Positions 22,548 through 34,667 are shown, numbered from the stretch's first letter. The stretch: 64,000 nucleotides of DNA from Notospermus geniculatus (GCA_002633025.1 NMRB01000007.1:1106944-1170943), one strand, 5' to 3'. Notes: generated by a model not told the origin, from the letters alone. Program-made: numbers and translations.

Positions 22548-23692
22548 TTCAACCGAACACAGTGATGTGGTGGTGGAGGGAGTGAGCAATTGGACCCCTG
22601 ATTACTTCAGGATGATACGACCCCCCATCGTTTCCCTAGAAAACAGTTTTGGTAGGCCTTGCCGTTTTATGTGATGGACTGAGAAAGCTAGGATTGGTAA
22701 GCCAGCAGCACCCCAGGCACCATCGCAAGCGATCTTATCGCAAGTGAACAAAATGGGCTGTTGATGCCAGGTGTGCGCTGGCAGCGATCCGTGGAATCTT
22801 CTCGCCAGCGATGTTCGCCCATTGTCAAACAATACCAAAACTGATATCGCCTTGTCTGTGGTGGCTGGTGAGAAGATCGGTGGCGAGTAGATCGCTTGCG
22901 GTATTGCCTGGTGTGCTGCTGGCTGTAGGGTATCAGACCACATCCTAGTTTTTAAAGGGTTAATCGGCGTAACATAATCAGCCAATCAGCGTTGAAGGCA
23001 GAAAAATGCAGGGTCGACAGGGTCTCCTCACATTCTTTGATACAAGTAATCTCACGGAATAATCCTCGGTATGAATCGCGAGTGTGAAAAGGGCTTCGTC
23101 AGGAAGGGAACAAAGGATCGCAACGACACTCAACGAAAAATCTGAGACGTACATCATCTTGCCTTGAGGTGATACAATTAAGAAACATGATATATACATC
23201 TCGGAGAAATATCTCAATAGTATAAAGATGGCAGGTCTTTTTTCAGAAGGATTCTATCTAACGTAACCTGTTGTTATCCCGTACGTCTTTTTGCCGCTCT
23301 TCATTGTTTGGAGGGGGAGTTCTCGTGTTTCTAGCGACGTAAGACGCTGAAGTGAATAATCTCAAATTAGTTCTACGGAATTTTTTATCTGATGAATTGT
23401 GATCTCGTGTAGCGCAACCAGTGTGAATGGCGGACAAAGCAGTCATCTTGAATCAGCTGCATCCTGGATATTTTTCTACTTCTACGCTGTAAAAATGTAG
23501 TAGTAATGCAAGCTGGGCATTCAAAGGCCCAAGGCCAAGTCTCTCAAGATTCTTTCAGTCGAAGGATTGTTCTTGAATTCTCCCAGAGTTCCTGAATGCC
23601 TGCCTTGTTGGTGTCAGTTTCAATAGCTTTTAAAGTTCAACCCTCGCTGTCCCAGATCTGTGCCATGTGACTGATTGTGTTGTGAGACAAAT

Positions 23693-23930
23693 GGAAGGCC
23701 TCTGATTGGTTAAAATCTGTCTACTCTCTGGCATTGACCAATCAGAATACCTCTTGCATCTAGTTCTGACTAATCAGAACATCTGTGACCACTTCGGTTC
23801 TGAGAAAAATCACATCAGGAAAGCTTCTGTTGGAAGGCCTCTGATTGGTTAAAATCTGTCTACTCTCTAGAACTGACCAATCAGAATGCCTATTGCATCT
23901 CGTTCTGACCAATCAGAACACCTGTTGCCT
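23693..23930. repeat. Tandem duplication rich in CCAAT/ATTGG motifs
   Basis: ggaaggcctctgattggtta and tctgtctactctct occur twice, about 142 bp apart. Each unit includes several accaatcagaa-type blocks in both orientations. Confidence 0.8.
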
Positions 23931-24323
23931 ACGTCTTGTGGATTCTTCTCAGCCTGACATGTCTGTACTATATACTCCTGGCGTGATGTATGTAAAATGC
24001 TCCAAGTTCTGTGTTTTGAAATCTCTGAAGGAAGGCCTTGTTGTAAATGTTGTTGACGATGCATATTGTGTACAGATTGGTGCATAAAGTCCCCGCCCCG
24101 ATATCGTGTAAATATACTTCACCAAATGTTGTCCAAGGCTTGTTTCTATTGCGCATTTTTGGGTAAAAATGGTGTAAATTGGTGTAAAAAGTGTATTGGT
24201 CAATTCTTATTGGCGAGTTTTGTCGGTCTTGGTCTCAGATGAGGTGCGTTCGAATGTAGCGTGCTGTTGAAGAGGCTGCAATGAGGCATCACATGCTAAA
24301 ACAGAACAGGTCTCTTCTGCATT

Positions 24324-24600
24324 AACAGACAACATCTTCTGGCCTCAGTAGATGACATTGTCTAGCCTCAGCAACTGACATCCCTTGCCTCAGCAGACGA
24401 CATCTTCTGGCCTCAGCAGACGTCATTTTCTGCCCTCAGCAGACGACATCTTCTGGCCTCAGCAGACGACATCTTCTGACCTCAACAGACGACACACTTC
24501 TGCCCTCAGCAGACGACAAATTCTAACCTCAGCAGACGACATCTTCTGGTCTCAGCAGACGACAAATTCTAACCTCAGCAGACGACATCTTCTGCATGAA
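24324..24600 (+). repeat. 23-bp minisatellite array 1
   Basis: About 12 diverged copies of cagcagacgacatcttctgg plus cct. A shared core, agcagacgacat, is also found in arrays at 25375, 33943 and 62430. Confidence 0.88.
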
Positions 24601-24954
24601 AAGATGCTCCCCAAATCTTGAATGGTAATTGGAGGGAATTTCTGACAACCAACCTTCGTCGCCGATGTTCCTCATTTGAACAGTCCTCATCTTTGACTAG
24701 GGCTCGTCCCGTAGCCAGTTTAATGTATCTAAAATAGATGTTCATGTAAAATAAAAAATATACTTATATATTTAATCACGAGATGTCTATATTTTTGAAC
24801 AAGTTAATTATCAATGTGAATGAATCAGTTCAAAGGATTTTAAACCCTTGTTAAATTTTGCGATCAGAGATGAAATAGAATTTCATTCCTAGTTTTACTA
24901 GTTTTGTAGCCCTTCTGTAGCACCGGGAATAGTGTTCCCTTATTCATAATTACG

Positions 24955-25065
24955 GCTGTCAGAGTGGGGCAGTGGAAACAGCGGTGCCTGTCACCTATGA
25001 GTATTGGGTTCAATACCACTCTGACCCATCTGTGGCCAGTCAGGTACACTTGACCTGTATTTCAA
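24955..25065 (+). repeat. SINE family B head
   Basis: gctgtcagagtggggcagtg followed by tattgggttcaatacc. It resembles the D-arm and T-arm of initiator-Met tRNA. The body is short or diverged. Confidence 0.6.
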
Positions 25066-25374
25066 ATTGTCCCATGATAGAAACGAAGAAAAATTTGATT
25101 AAATTCTGTCACATCTCTGATCGCAAATGTGTCAATTATGCATTTCGTCTTTGGTGTGCCAGGTAAAATAAACCAACTGCTTTATGGGGACAACACCATA
25201 ACATTTTGGTGAATTATGCAACTTATTCAATTTTCGGTATCATAATTCTTATAATTTTCATACAATAGCTTTGAATTATAAATAAAATGAGTTAGTCGCA
25301 AGGACATTTTAGTTTGACTTTTTGTTTTGGTCCGTACAGCCTGTTTCTTGAAGAGAGTGTAGAAACAGACCTGT

Positions 25375-26095
25375 CTTCTGTATCCTGGCCTCAGCAGACA
25401 GCATTTTCTGGCCTCAGAATACGACATCTGGCCGCAGAATACGACATCTTCTGGCCTCAGAATACAACATCTTTTAGGTTAGAGTATATCATCTTCTGGC
25501 CTCAGAATAAAACATCTTCTGGCCGCAGAATATGACATCTTCTGGCCTCAGAATACAACATCTTCTGGCCTCAGAATAAAACATCTTCTGGCCGCAGAAT
25601 ATGACATCTTCTGGCCTCAGAATACAACATCTTCTGGCCTCAGAATAAAACATCTTCTGGCCGCAGAATATGACATCTTCTGGCCTCAGAATACAACATC
25701 TTCTGGCCTCAGAATAAAACATCTTCTGGCCGCAGAATATGACATCTTCTGGCCTCAGAATACAACATCTTCTGGCCTCAGAATAAAACATCTTCTGGCC
25801 GCAGAATATGACATCTTCTGGCCTCAGAATACAACATCTTCTGGCCTCAGAATACGACATCTGGCCTCAGAATACGACAACTTCTGGCCTCAGAATACAT
25901 CATCTTCTGGTCTCAGCAGACAAAATCTTCTGGCCTCAGAATACGACAACTTCTGGCCTTAGAAATGTGACATCTTCTGGCCTCAGCAGACATCTTTTGC
26001 TTGGCCTGAGCAGACACCATCTTGCCTGGGCAATCAAAGCAGACGTCTTCTGGCCTCAGCAGACATCTTGTTGCCTATAAAACTGCGAGTATCTT
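25375..26095 (+). repeat. 23-bp minisatellite array 2 with a 69-bp higher-order unit
   Basis: The 23-bp monomers have the form acatcttctggcctcagaat plus two or three variable bases. Between about 25500 and 25870 three variant monomers (ending tac, taa, and the ccgcag-containing one ending tat) repeat as a 69-bp block, about five times with little variation. Because 69 is divisible by three, the minus strand stays open as a repetitive frame (25489-25860). I take that as a by-product and not a gene. Confidence 0.9.
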
Positions 26096-26911
26096 CTGTC
26101 CTCGTTGGACGACACCTTCTGACCAAAGCAGAGAATATCTCCACGACAAAACAAACATATTTTATGGCCTCAAAAGGCATCATGTTCTGTCCAATCAGTC
26201 GACCCATTCAGCCTATTCCATGAGACTGCTTCACTGTACACACACAAACACCATTGAGATGTTTCAAAGTTCTCAGACCAGAAAAATTACCTTGACAAAA
26301 AATCGGATCATTTCATGCCCTCTTGAGCAGGTTCTTGTCGTTGTTTAGGACGTTATCTAACCTCGCAACATCCTATCAAAATAGGACGGTGCCGACCGTC
26401 ACATAATGTCAGCAGCCGAGTGGAAATAACCGTTTCTTTGTGACAAGTGACAGGGAAAATTTATGACCGCTCGGAAGAAAGGAGGGTTTTTCATCCCCTC
26501 CTGGCTCCTATAAAAATAGGGCACAATTTGGGTTTTTTTTCTTTGGGGGTACCGCCAACGCGGTGGAACATTCCTTGAGGTGCTTCAGGTGAATGTTCAT
26601 TAGGGTCGAGGTCTCTAATTAAAATATTTGGGTCATTAGAGATAGATGATAGCGTATTAGACCTGGAAGCTGGGTGGGGTAATGAGTTTGGTTCCTGGGG
26701 GGTTCGTCTCTGGTGTTACTGTCAGGAGATTGTGTCTCTGGACAACAAGAAAGATTTCATCGCTGCTGTAGTGGTGTAGTGCTGGAAACATGGCCGCTTC
26801 CCACCTCTGAAAGTATGGGTACGAATCCCAAGCCATCTTGTAATTAAGGTCTACGGTCACCTCTCTCTGGACTGTGCTCCACTCTAAGTGTGTTGATAGA
26901 GTGGGAGGGGA

Positions 26912-27319
26912 GCCTTGATAGCCTAGTGGTTATCACATCTGCTTAGCAAGCAGCAGGTCCCCGGTTCGAATCCATCCCAGGCCATATGGGATTTCATTTC
27001 CCCACTCTTCACATCTGTCGCAGTGGCAGTAAGCCGTGGTGCCTTGTACCTTTCCAAGGACAAGTAAAAGACCTCATCAAGTGAAGATGGGGATTTGGCC
27101 TAGTGGTTAAGGCGTGCTGCCCCTTGGTGCTGGCGACTGATGCCTCATGCGAGGGTCCGTGGGTTCGAATCTGGTAGGAAGCAATGTCTTTCTCCTTAGA
27201 AACACGTTTCTATTTCATATCCAAGTGAGGAACATGAGTAGCTGTAGATGGCCTCTTCCGTACTTACCCGGGCCAATAATGCATGGCTTCGGCCCTGACG
27301 GAAAAATCAAATACAAATC
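26912..27319 (+). repeat. SINE family A copy interrupted by another SINE
   Basis: The head gccttgatagcctagtggtt with loop TTAGCAA and B box ggttcgaatcc, and the body to about 27088, match family A. The body resumes at about 27218 (ccaagtgaggaacatgagta) and ends in an atacaa-type tail. The intervening part is a separate element. Confidence 0.85.
27089..27217 (+). repeat. Second tRNA-derived SINE (Leu/Ser-like head), inserted in SINE family A
   Basis: It starts ggggatttggcctagtggtt and has the B box gggttcgaatctgg after a long variable region, as in type II (Leu/Ser) tRNAs. It continues gaagcaatgtctttctcctt. Imperfect repeats of the host sequence (atc(c)aagtga) flank it. A 3' fragment of the same family is at 37937-37985. 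Confidence 0.72.
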
Positions 27320-27329
27320 CTTGGTTGGG

Positions 27330-27420
27330 TCTCTTCTTCATGTGATAGAGACGGTGGCTGTCGCTGTTAGCACGGATTTTCTCCCGCCATACGGGTTTTC
27401 TCCTGCTGTAATGTTGTGAT
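27330..27420 (+). repeat. SINE family B body fragment
   Basis: cttcatgtgatagagacggt and ttttctcctgctgtaatgtt correspond to the 3' body of family B. It lies directly after SINE family A at 26912-27319. Confidence 0.6.
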
Positions 27421-27941
27421 GCTCGTTTATGAAGTTTAGCGACATCCAAATTTACCGGTATGCAGAAAAAACTAGCATACCTAGCAAGTGAAATCTCGCA
27501 TCTCACAAGCTATCATGAAAACAGAAGCTATTCTAACCGAACCAGCGCTAACACTACTAAACTGATATATTTTCCAATAAGCCCTTAGCGTACGCTAGCT
27601 TATCTAAGCACGCTAGCTCAGGTTGAAGAGTGATGCTGGTATACATCTAGCTGTATCTACTCGTAACCGTGACTCATCCCCCTTGCATCAATCCAAAATG
27701 GGCAATGATGAATTGCCCGTGTTTATGTTCCTCGTGCGTTCGTTTGCGATATTCCACGCGGGCCGCGAGCGAAGTGTTTTTATGGCGGAGATCATATCTT
27801 ATTATTGTCGTGGCCGTCCCGCGACGGTCGTTTGTTTTGTGTATTTTGTATAAATTGCATTTTTGAATCACCGACATCTGGTACAGGAGTCATGACAATA
27901 CGTCTGTCGTCTGCTACAGAATTGGCTTCTTGCGTTTTGAG

Positions 27942-28153
27942 GCTTTGCATATTATGACGTCACGAGCCGCCATGCTGGAGGACACATGCTGCAGAGGCGC
28001 AGTGAAATGAGCCGTGCATGCCCCAATGACGTTACGTCAAACAATGGCGTGGTGCACTTCATGCAAGTCACGTCACGGTCGGCTCACACCTCTGCGCCCT
28101 TTGTCCCCCAGAATGGCCGCCAGGATGACGTCATTGCAAAGCCTCTATAATAG
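27942..28153. repeat. MITE family G, GAGGCTTTGCA subfamily
   Basis: gaggctttgcatattatgac on the left and tgacgtcattgcaaagcctc plus tata on the right are inverted. The interior carries paired gcgcagtg / cctctgcgcc segments. Confidence 0.75.
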
Positions 28154-28165
28154 TGGAACCTCGGT

Positions 28166-28325
28166 GTCAGAGTGGCGCAGTGGGAACAACTGCACCTGTC
28201 ACTGCTGAAGTTCCAGGTTCAATCCCCAGTCGGCCATTCTTCATGTGATAGAGAGGGCGACTCTCTTTGACAGCGCAGGTTTTCTCCGGGAACTCTGGTT
28301 TCCTCCTGCTGTGCATTAATCACAC
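28166..28325 (+). repeat. SINE family B copy, best preserved
   Basis: gtcagagtggcgcagtggga (A box) and aggttcaatccccagtc (B box) are followed by tcatgtgatagagagggcga and tttcctcctgctgtgcatta. The AGAGTGGCGCAGTGG core is that of initiator-Met tRNA, so a tRNA-iMet origin is likely. Confidence 0.78.
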
Positions 28326-28336
28326 AATATGTGTCT

Positions 28337-28536
28337 ATAGAGGTTCTTGACACGACTTGATGCCGCCATATTTGTCGTCAAAATGTCCGGTGACATCACA
28401 GCATCAACACACAGATCGTGACGTCAGAATGTCATGACGTGATAGTTTTGACGTCGTCACCGGCCATTTGACGGCCAACATGACCGATTCTTTGCAGTCA
28501 CATGACCGTTGTGACATCAATGAAGAGCCTCTATAG
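28337..28536. repeat. MITE family G, third subfamily
   Basis: ctatagaggttcttgacacg and gaagagcctctatag are inverted termini. The interior has many tgacgtc-like motifs. Confidence 0.72.
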
Positions 28537-29162
28537 ATCGAATCATGCCGTTTTTGGTGCTTGGCTCGCAACTCAAAATGTTTTCATTCCAAACCTCTCA
28601 ACTGAGATTCAGTTGTACACTTGACAACGACCAGGGAACACTGGTAGAAACATCCTGCTAAATAAATCTAGGAAGAGTAACCAAAAAGTTGGATTAGTTA
28701 AACCTTTCATAGCGGACACTTCACTTAAATCAACACCAAACATTCAGTCTGACATTGGTCGTTGCTATTCACTGAGCCAAACCCCTCATATTGGTAACCC
28801 TTTGACTTCCAGAAATCATCCCATTCATAAAATTCTAAAGAGCAACCCCCAAAATGTGCATCGTGTGATAAAAAACGTGCCATCGTGTGGAAACCAACGG
28901 TGGTCGTCTGCATCTAATTACGAGTTGTTATTGTTGTGTCCCCCATGACACCAGACAGACCCCAGTCAGGATCATGTTTGCGAAGAGTCTAAACTGGGAA
29001 TTATCCCATCTTCTCATGATTAACAACAGGTTTGAGGGGTCGGAGTGAAAAGAGGCCACAAAGAATGACCCTTTTTGAGGGGAGGATCGTGTTCTCACTG
29101 AGGGTACAAGGATTTGACTTATTTTTCACAAAGCTTCTGGGAAGGTTAGGTTTTTTGTTCAA

Positions 29163-29600
29163 CAGAAATTACTTGTTGACCAGGAATTAATTTCTGTTGA
29201 CCAAGAATTAATTTCTGTTGACCAAGAATTAATTTCTGTTGAACAAAAATTAATTTCTATTGAACAAAAATTAATTTCTGTTGACCAAGAATTAATTTCT
29301 GTTCACCAAGAATTAATTTCTGTTGAACAAGAATTAGTTTCCATTGAACAAGAATTAATTTCTGTTGAACACGAATTAGTTTCTGTTGACAAAGAATTTA
29401 TTTCTGTTGAACCAAAATTAATTTCTGTTGAACAAGAATTAATTTCTGTTGAACAGGAATTAATTTCTGTTGAACAAGAATTAGTTTCTGTTGACAAAGA
29501 ATTTATTTCTGTTGAACCAAAATTAATTTCTGTTGAACAAGAATTAATTTCTGTTGATCGAAAATTAATTTCTGTTGAAAAAAAATTAAATTTCTGTAGT
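29163..29600 (-). repeat. 21-bp minisatellite, about 20 copies
   Basis: Repeats of ctgttgaacaagaattaatt plus t, with variants at three or four positions. With a 21-bp period, the minus strand stays open and reads heptads STEINSC/STEINFG. No start context, splice sites or flanking coding signature were seen, so this is treated as satellite DNA. Confidence 0.85.
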
Positions 29601-30989
29601 GTTGGACAAGAATTAATTTTCTCTATTTCATGTTCAACACACAATAAAATGTCTGTTGAACATAAAATTCCCGGCCGCCCCGTTGCAAATGAGTTAATAT
29701 TGAAATCAAAGACACTTTTATCAAAATCTCTTTGTTTCCAAATCTCAAACAAGAAATGGAATAAAATTCTGAGCAAATACATCACGTTTCAAAGTACGTG
29801 ACTCATCAATTCATAATATATCAAAAAATTGGAAAAAATTGTATCTTTCTATGACAGTTTTAATGTTTCTGTGATGTTCAAAAAGTGAATAAATTTATCC
29901 AAATTGCACGTTACTTTGTTTTGCTGGAAGTCACGTCGGAAATTTAATATCTGAAATTTTATATTGAATTATTTGCTGTCTGGTCTTCCTGTGTTTTGTC
30001 AAATTGTTTGTTAGAGTGGCACAATGGAAGCGACGTGACTGAAAGATTTGAACCCCAGACCTCTTGACTGATTGTCAGGGACCAAAACAACTACACCATG
30101 TAGGAACAGCACTACCTACAGCATCCATTCTTGTTTTTGTTTTTGACACACTTTACACAAATATTTTAGAAAAACTTCACAATTCTTTATAGTCTGTTAA
30201 TTAAATAAGGAAATTCGCATTAACCAATTATCACTTCACTTACTAACACCCAATTTCAACCAAGACATTGAAAAAATTTGTTGATTTGCTGGAGTTAAAG
30301 GGACACGCCCTCCGATATATTACGACCTACAGTAATTAACTTTAATTTTGATAGTGCAGTGATGCTTGTGATTTAAACCACCCAATGATAATCAATTCAA
30401 ATGTGTTTGTGGGTAAAGTAAAAGATTTCGTCCCCGAAATGAGACTGAGAAAATTTAATGATTTTCTTCAAATGAAATTTGTGAACAAAAAAGCTCCCCT
30501 TTAATGTGACATGTCATGTCAATTTCAAATCATCGTTAATGATAATTACTCCCGAATTAATTAAGATTATAACGAGGTACTTATCACAAAATTGCAAATT
30601 GCCGACTCATCGCAGGGTCAGACGGCGACATTGTCTTCGCACGGCAAACAAATAACGCGTGTGGAAATAATAACGTTAATTTGCATAAAAAACTCGTTCT
30701 TCTTGAAGTGGCCATTGTGTTGTTGTCAAGGTATGACTCGACTCAGCGGGATTTTTCACAATCAAGGATAACAGCTACCAGGCCAAAACAATGATTGTTT
30801 CGTTTCTGAAAAAACAAAGTGATGGAGACTTATGCAGTGTTTCCATCAAAGGGTACTAGGGGTACTATGCTAGTACCCTCAAGGGTACAGAAAAGGGTCT
30901 TTACCGTAAATTTTGTAGGGTTTTTGCTGATTTTGAAGAAATTAGTACCCTCAAAAAATTTCTGGCAGAGACCCTGTTATGACACACGA

Positions 30990-31223
30990 GCCTTGATTAC
31001 CTAGTGGTTATCACATCCATATGTGCCATATGGGATTTCATTCCCGGCTCTTCACGTACGTCGCATGGGATAGCAAGCCGGGTGCCTTGTAACTTGTGCC
31101 TTTGCAAGGGCAAGTAAAAGACCCCATCCAAGTGAGGAACATGAGTAGCTTGAGATGGCCTCTTCCGTACTTAAATACCAGGGCCAATAATGCTATGGCT
31201 TCAGCCCTGATGGAAATCAAATA
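30990..31223 (+). repeat. SINE family A copy with internally deleted tRNA head
   Basis: It retains the A-box region (ccttgattacctagtggtta) but lacks the anticodon arm and B box. The body from gccatatgggatttcattcc to the tail is well kept. Confidence 0.8.
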
Positions 31224-31589
31224 GGGGCCTACTTACGACACTTGCTGCTGAAAAAGGTGTAAATGTCACCTACCGGTAATCCTATGGAACAGGGTCCCCA
31301 GTATCCAGTAACGGCTGTAAGGGTCAGGGGTTAGGGCTAGGATTAGGAGTAGATTTTAGGGGTCAGGTGTGGGAGGCCAGGTATCAAGGGTTGTGGGATA
31401 GGGGCCAGGGGTCAGGCTTCAGAGTGGATGACATTCACCCGTACAGCCTTGCTGATCTGGTTACCTCCTGCATTATGTTTTAGCCAGGAACCTCTCAGTG
31501 GGGCCTAGTCAAGCCAAATGATGGAAGAGGCATTTGGCCTGCCCTTGACAAAATATTTCATACGCTTGGATCGGGACCACGTCTATGTG

Positions 31590-31712
31590 GCCCGGGTTCT
31601 ATGTGGCCCGGATTCTAACCCTAACCCTAACCCGGGCCACATAGAACCCGGGCCACATAGAACCCTAACCCTAACCCTAACCCGGGCCACATAGAACCCG
31701 GGCCACATAGGG
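31590..31712 (+). repeat. Telomere-like ccctaa tracts mixed with a ccgggccacatag unit
   Basis: Short runs of ccctaa (two to four copies) alternate with cccgggccacatagaa units. A degenerate ggttaggg-like tract is also present at 31312-31410. Confidence 0.7.
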
Positions 31713-32235
31713 TAGACCCCCTTGGATCAACTCCCTCTGATTTTTTTACGTTTTATATATGAGCGAAAGAATTCTTTTAGAATCAAGACCACTTCACCCG
31801 ACTGAACACAGGATATTGAAAAACGACTGGAAAAAAATAATGAGGTGTGTTCGTGCATAATTAAATGAGTGTATACTAATTAAGGTGAAGAACGCTCGTT
31901 AGTGGAAGCAGTGCACAGTTGGTTTTATTTTGATTTTCGTGGTCTTGCCGTTAATGACTTTGCAAGTGTTTTTCTTGTGCTGTTGGGAAACGTGATTGCT
32001 TGCGGCACTTTGATGTCGGATGGTCAATATTTGAGGGGAGATTCCCGGTGGGAAATTTTTAGACAAATAAAGATGGCTCGTTAATTTTGATTGATTGATG
32101 ACATTGGTGGTGTGATCCAAATATTTCCCTTCCTTTCAATCAGTCGTGGTGTGTTTTGAGTAACGTACGAATGTAGATATTCAAGTTCCAACACTCAATT
32201 TAACCCTTTGCTTAAAGCCGCCCATACACGTTCAA

Positions 32236-32352
32236 TATTATTGCACAATATGAGGACCAAAATGGGTGATGTTATTGCCAATCTTTCTTCCACCCATCAA
32301 TGCCAGAAGCACATGCCCCTATTTTGGCCCCATATTGTGCAATAATATTGAT
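32236..32352. repeat. Hairpin-like element
   Basis: caatattattgcacaatatg plus accaaaatggg on the left is inverted on the right as ttttggccccatattgtgca and ataatattg. Confidence 0.65.
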
Positions 32353-32415
32353 CATGCCTAGATTAGGCCTACGTCAAAAGTTCATGAGCATGTTGCATAC
32401 AGTACTCTGCACAAT

Positions 32416-32665
32416 ACGCCATTCTCAAATTGACGTAAACGGCAAAGATCTGCGCACTTCCGCCGAAATCTCAACCACAACCTCGATCTGAAGATGAATG
32501 ACGTAACGCAGACAACCCCAAGACAGTGACTTTGAAGCCGACGTTGCATCAGAGTTGACCATTGCTGAATCATGGACTGCGTCATGTCACCCGGTTTCAG
32601 ATCGAGGTTGTGTTTGCGATTTCGGTGGGAGTGCACAGATCTGCTAACTCAAGAATCGTCTATTG
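32416..32665. repeat. MITE family D, copy 2
   Basis: Same inverted ends (cattctcaaattgacgtaaa / agaatcgtctattg) and interior (gcatcagagttgaccattgc) as the 9231 copy. Confidence 0.83.
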
Positions 32666-33353
32666 ACCTCCCTTCTGCATACCGTCCTCGTATCTTCCAT
32701 GGACGTCGCGCACCGTCATGGAAGGCACGTAGTGAAGACGTAACGTCATTCATCTGTGGTGTGCGGACGTCACGCAGAAGAGACGCATGACGTACCCATA
32801 CCGTACGCAATGAATTGAAGCATACCTACCTTCCTTCCGCATGACCTAGGCAGAAGGTACGCAGATAAAGGTAGGTCATTTGTTCACCGTACTGAATAAA
32901 TTTCTAATTTCTTGTCTAGTTCTCTCTGCAGAAGAGTTGACCTTAGACAGAGCCCTGCAAGCAGTTTCAAGGTATGAATGCCATTAAGATCTATAAGGTG
33001 AGTTTATAAATTCTTGATGATATCCCTGGCTGCCGGCTGCAAGAAAGCTGTAGGCCTAACATGGTCCCAGGCCTGCGATTTTAATCAATAGCCGATAACT
33101 AGCAGTTATTTTAAAATTCATGAATCTCGATAGCATGTCACCCACCAGTACATTGATTATCAACAATGTTAGTTTTGCATTTCAGATGTCAATGTTTGCA
33201 TTTGCAGCTGTCAGCTGCAGTTGAGGAGGTTTTGTCGAATCACTTGCGGAGCGTGGTGGTGCGGTGCCCGAACGTCGTACTTGAAATGGAGAGGTCGCAG
33301 GTCTGATTCCCAGATGAGCCGACACTTTATATTTTCAAAGGTTTGAGTCACCA

Positions 33354-33563
33354 CTATAGAGGCTTTGCATATGACGTCACAAGCCGCCATGCTGGAGGAT
33401 ACATGCTGCAGAGGAAAAGCCATGCACTTGCAAATTATTATGCAATTGCAGATTATTTGTTGTGCTGTACAGAATAATTGCTCCAATTTGCAGCTTCATA
33501 GCTTTCTGCATTTTTTCAAGGATCACAACTCAGATTCTTCAATTGATGAAAACGAACAGCCCA
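33354..33563. repeat. Chimera of MITE family G (left) and family E (right)
   Basis: The left part, ctatagaggctttgcatatg through catgctggaggatacatgct, matches the MITE at 27942. From about 33418 the sequence is the inverted interior and right end of family E, ending gaaaacgaacagcc. Confidence 0.7.
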
Positions 33564-33942
33564 TTCTTCCCTCTACATCATGTTGTGGAAATATGCCCAG
33601 CCTTCAAGTTATAAGTAAGTGTATAAGGGCTTGTTTTCAAGGCATGATACCCATTCCTGGGATATTTTTATATGTCTCCAGTGCTGCGAAATTCTCAGAG
33701 ACGAAAACATAAATATTATTTGAGACAACATCAAAATCCTTTCATTTTGTCAGATATTTTGTTCTGAAGGTCGAGATAATTTGGCTGAGTTTAGATTGGC
33801 CATGTCTTGCCTGAGGTGTTTGTTTTATTGGCTGGAATATTCATAGAGCAGATGAGAAATAGGTCGGGGTGTGTTGACATATTGCACCAAGCAGAAACGG
33901 GAAAATATGTATGTTTTAACTCATTCTGTTCTTGTCACAGGC

Positions 33943-34480
33943 AGACGACATCTTCTAACCTGAGCAGACGCTTCTGGTCTCAGCTGACGACATCTCCTGG
34001 CCACAGCAGACGCTTCGTGTCTCAGCCAACAACATCTCCTGGCCTTAATAGATGACATCTTCTGACCTCAGCAGACAACATCTTCTAACCTGAGCAGACG
34101 ACATCTTCTGGCCTCCAGCAGACGCTTCTGGTCTCAGCAGACAACAACTCCTTGCCTCAGCAGACAACATCATCTGGCCTCAACAAACGACATCTTCTGG
34201 CCTCAACAGACAGCATCTTCTGGCCTCAGCAGACGACATCTTCTGGCCTCAACAAACGACATCTTCTGGCCTCAACAAACGACATCTTCTGGTCTCAACA
34301 GACGGCATCTTCTGGCCTCAGCAGATGACATCTTCTGGCCTCAGCAGACGACATCTTCTGGCCTCAGCAGACGACATCTTCTGGCCTCAGCAGACGACAT
34401 CTTCTGGCCTCAGCAGACGACATCTTCTAACCTCAGCAGATGACATCTTCTGGCCTCAACAGACGGCATCTTCTGGCCGG
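33943..34480 (+). repeat. 23-bp minisatellite array 3
   Basis: More than 20 copies of acatcttctggcctcagcag plus acg, most homogeneous from 34320 to 34440. It ends against a MITE family F fragment. Confidence 0.9.
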
Positions 34481-34642
34481 ATCTCGCCATGGTTTGTAGT
34501 GAGTGGTGTGGCTTCCACAGTGTTTTGGATACCGGTAATCCTTCAATGGTTTAACAACACATGGCATGTTGCTCATCCCAATGCCTGTGAAACCGCTCCT
34601 CTCGTCACAAACTGTGGTGGAATCCGCTGTACTGGAAACAGG
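34481..34642. repeat. MITE family F, left-truncated copy
   Basis: It abuts the 23-bp minisatellite on its left. It shares tgttttggataccggtaatc and the right end aatccgctgtactggaaaca with other copies. Confidence 0.7.
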
Positions 34643-34667
34643 TACATGTATTAGTAGTCAACAAGTA

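Noticed and set aside
25489-25860. 123-codon repetitive protein on the minus strand
   Set aside because: It exists only because the satellite period is a multiple of three. No start context, splice sites or homology.
29303-29785. 160-codon protein of STEINSC repeats
   Set aside because: Same reasoning: satellite with a 21-bp period. The non-repeat ends show no recognisable domain.
24324-34480. CRISPR-like array
   Set aside because: The units are directly adjacent, without unique spacers, and the context is a eukaryotic genome. These are minisatellites.
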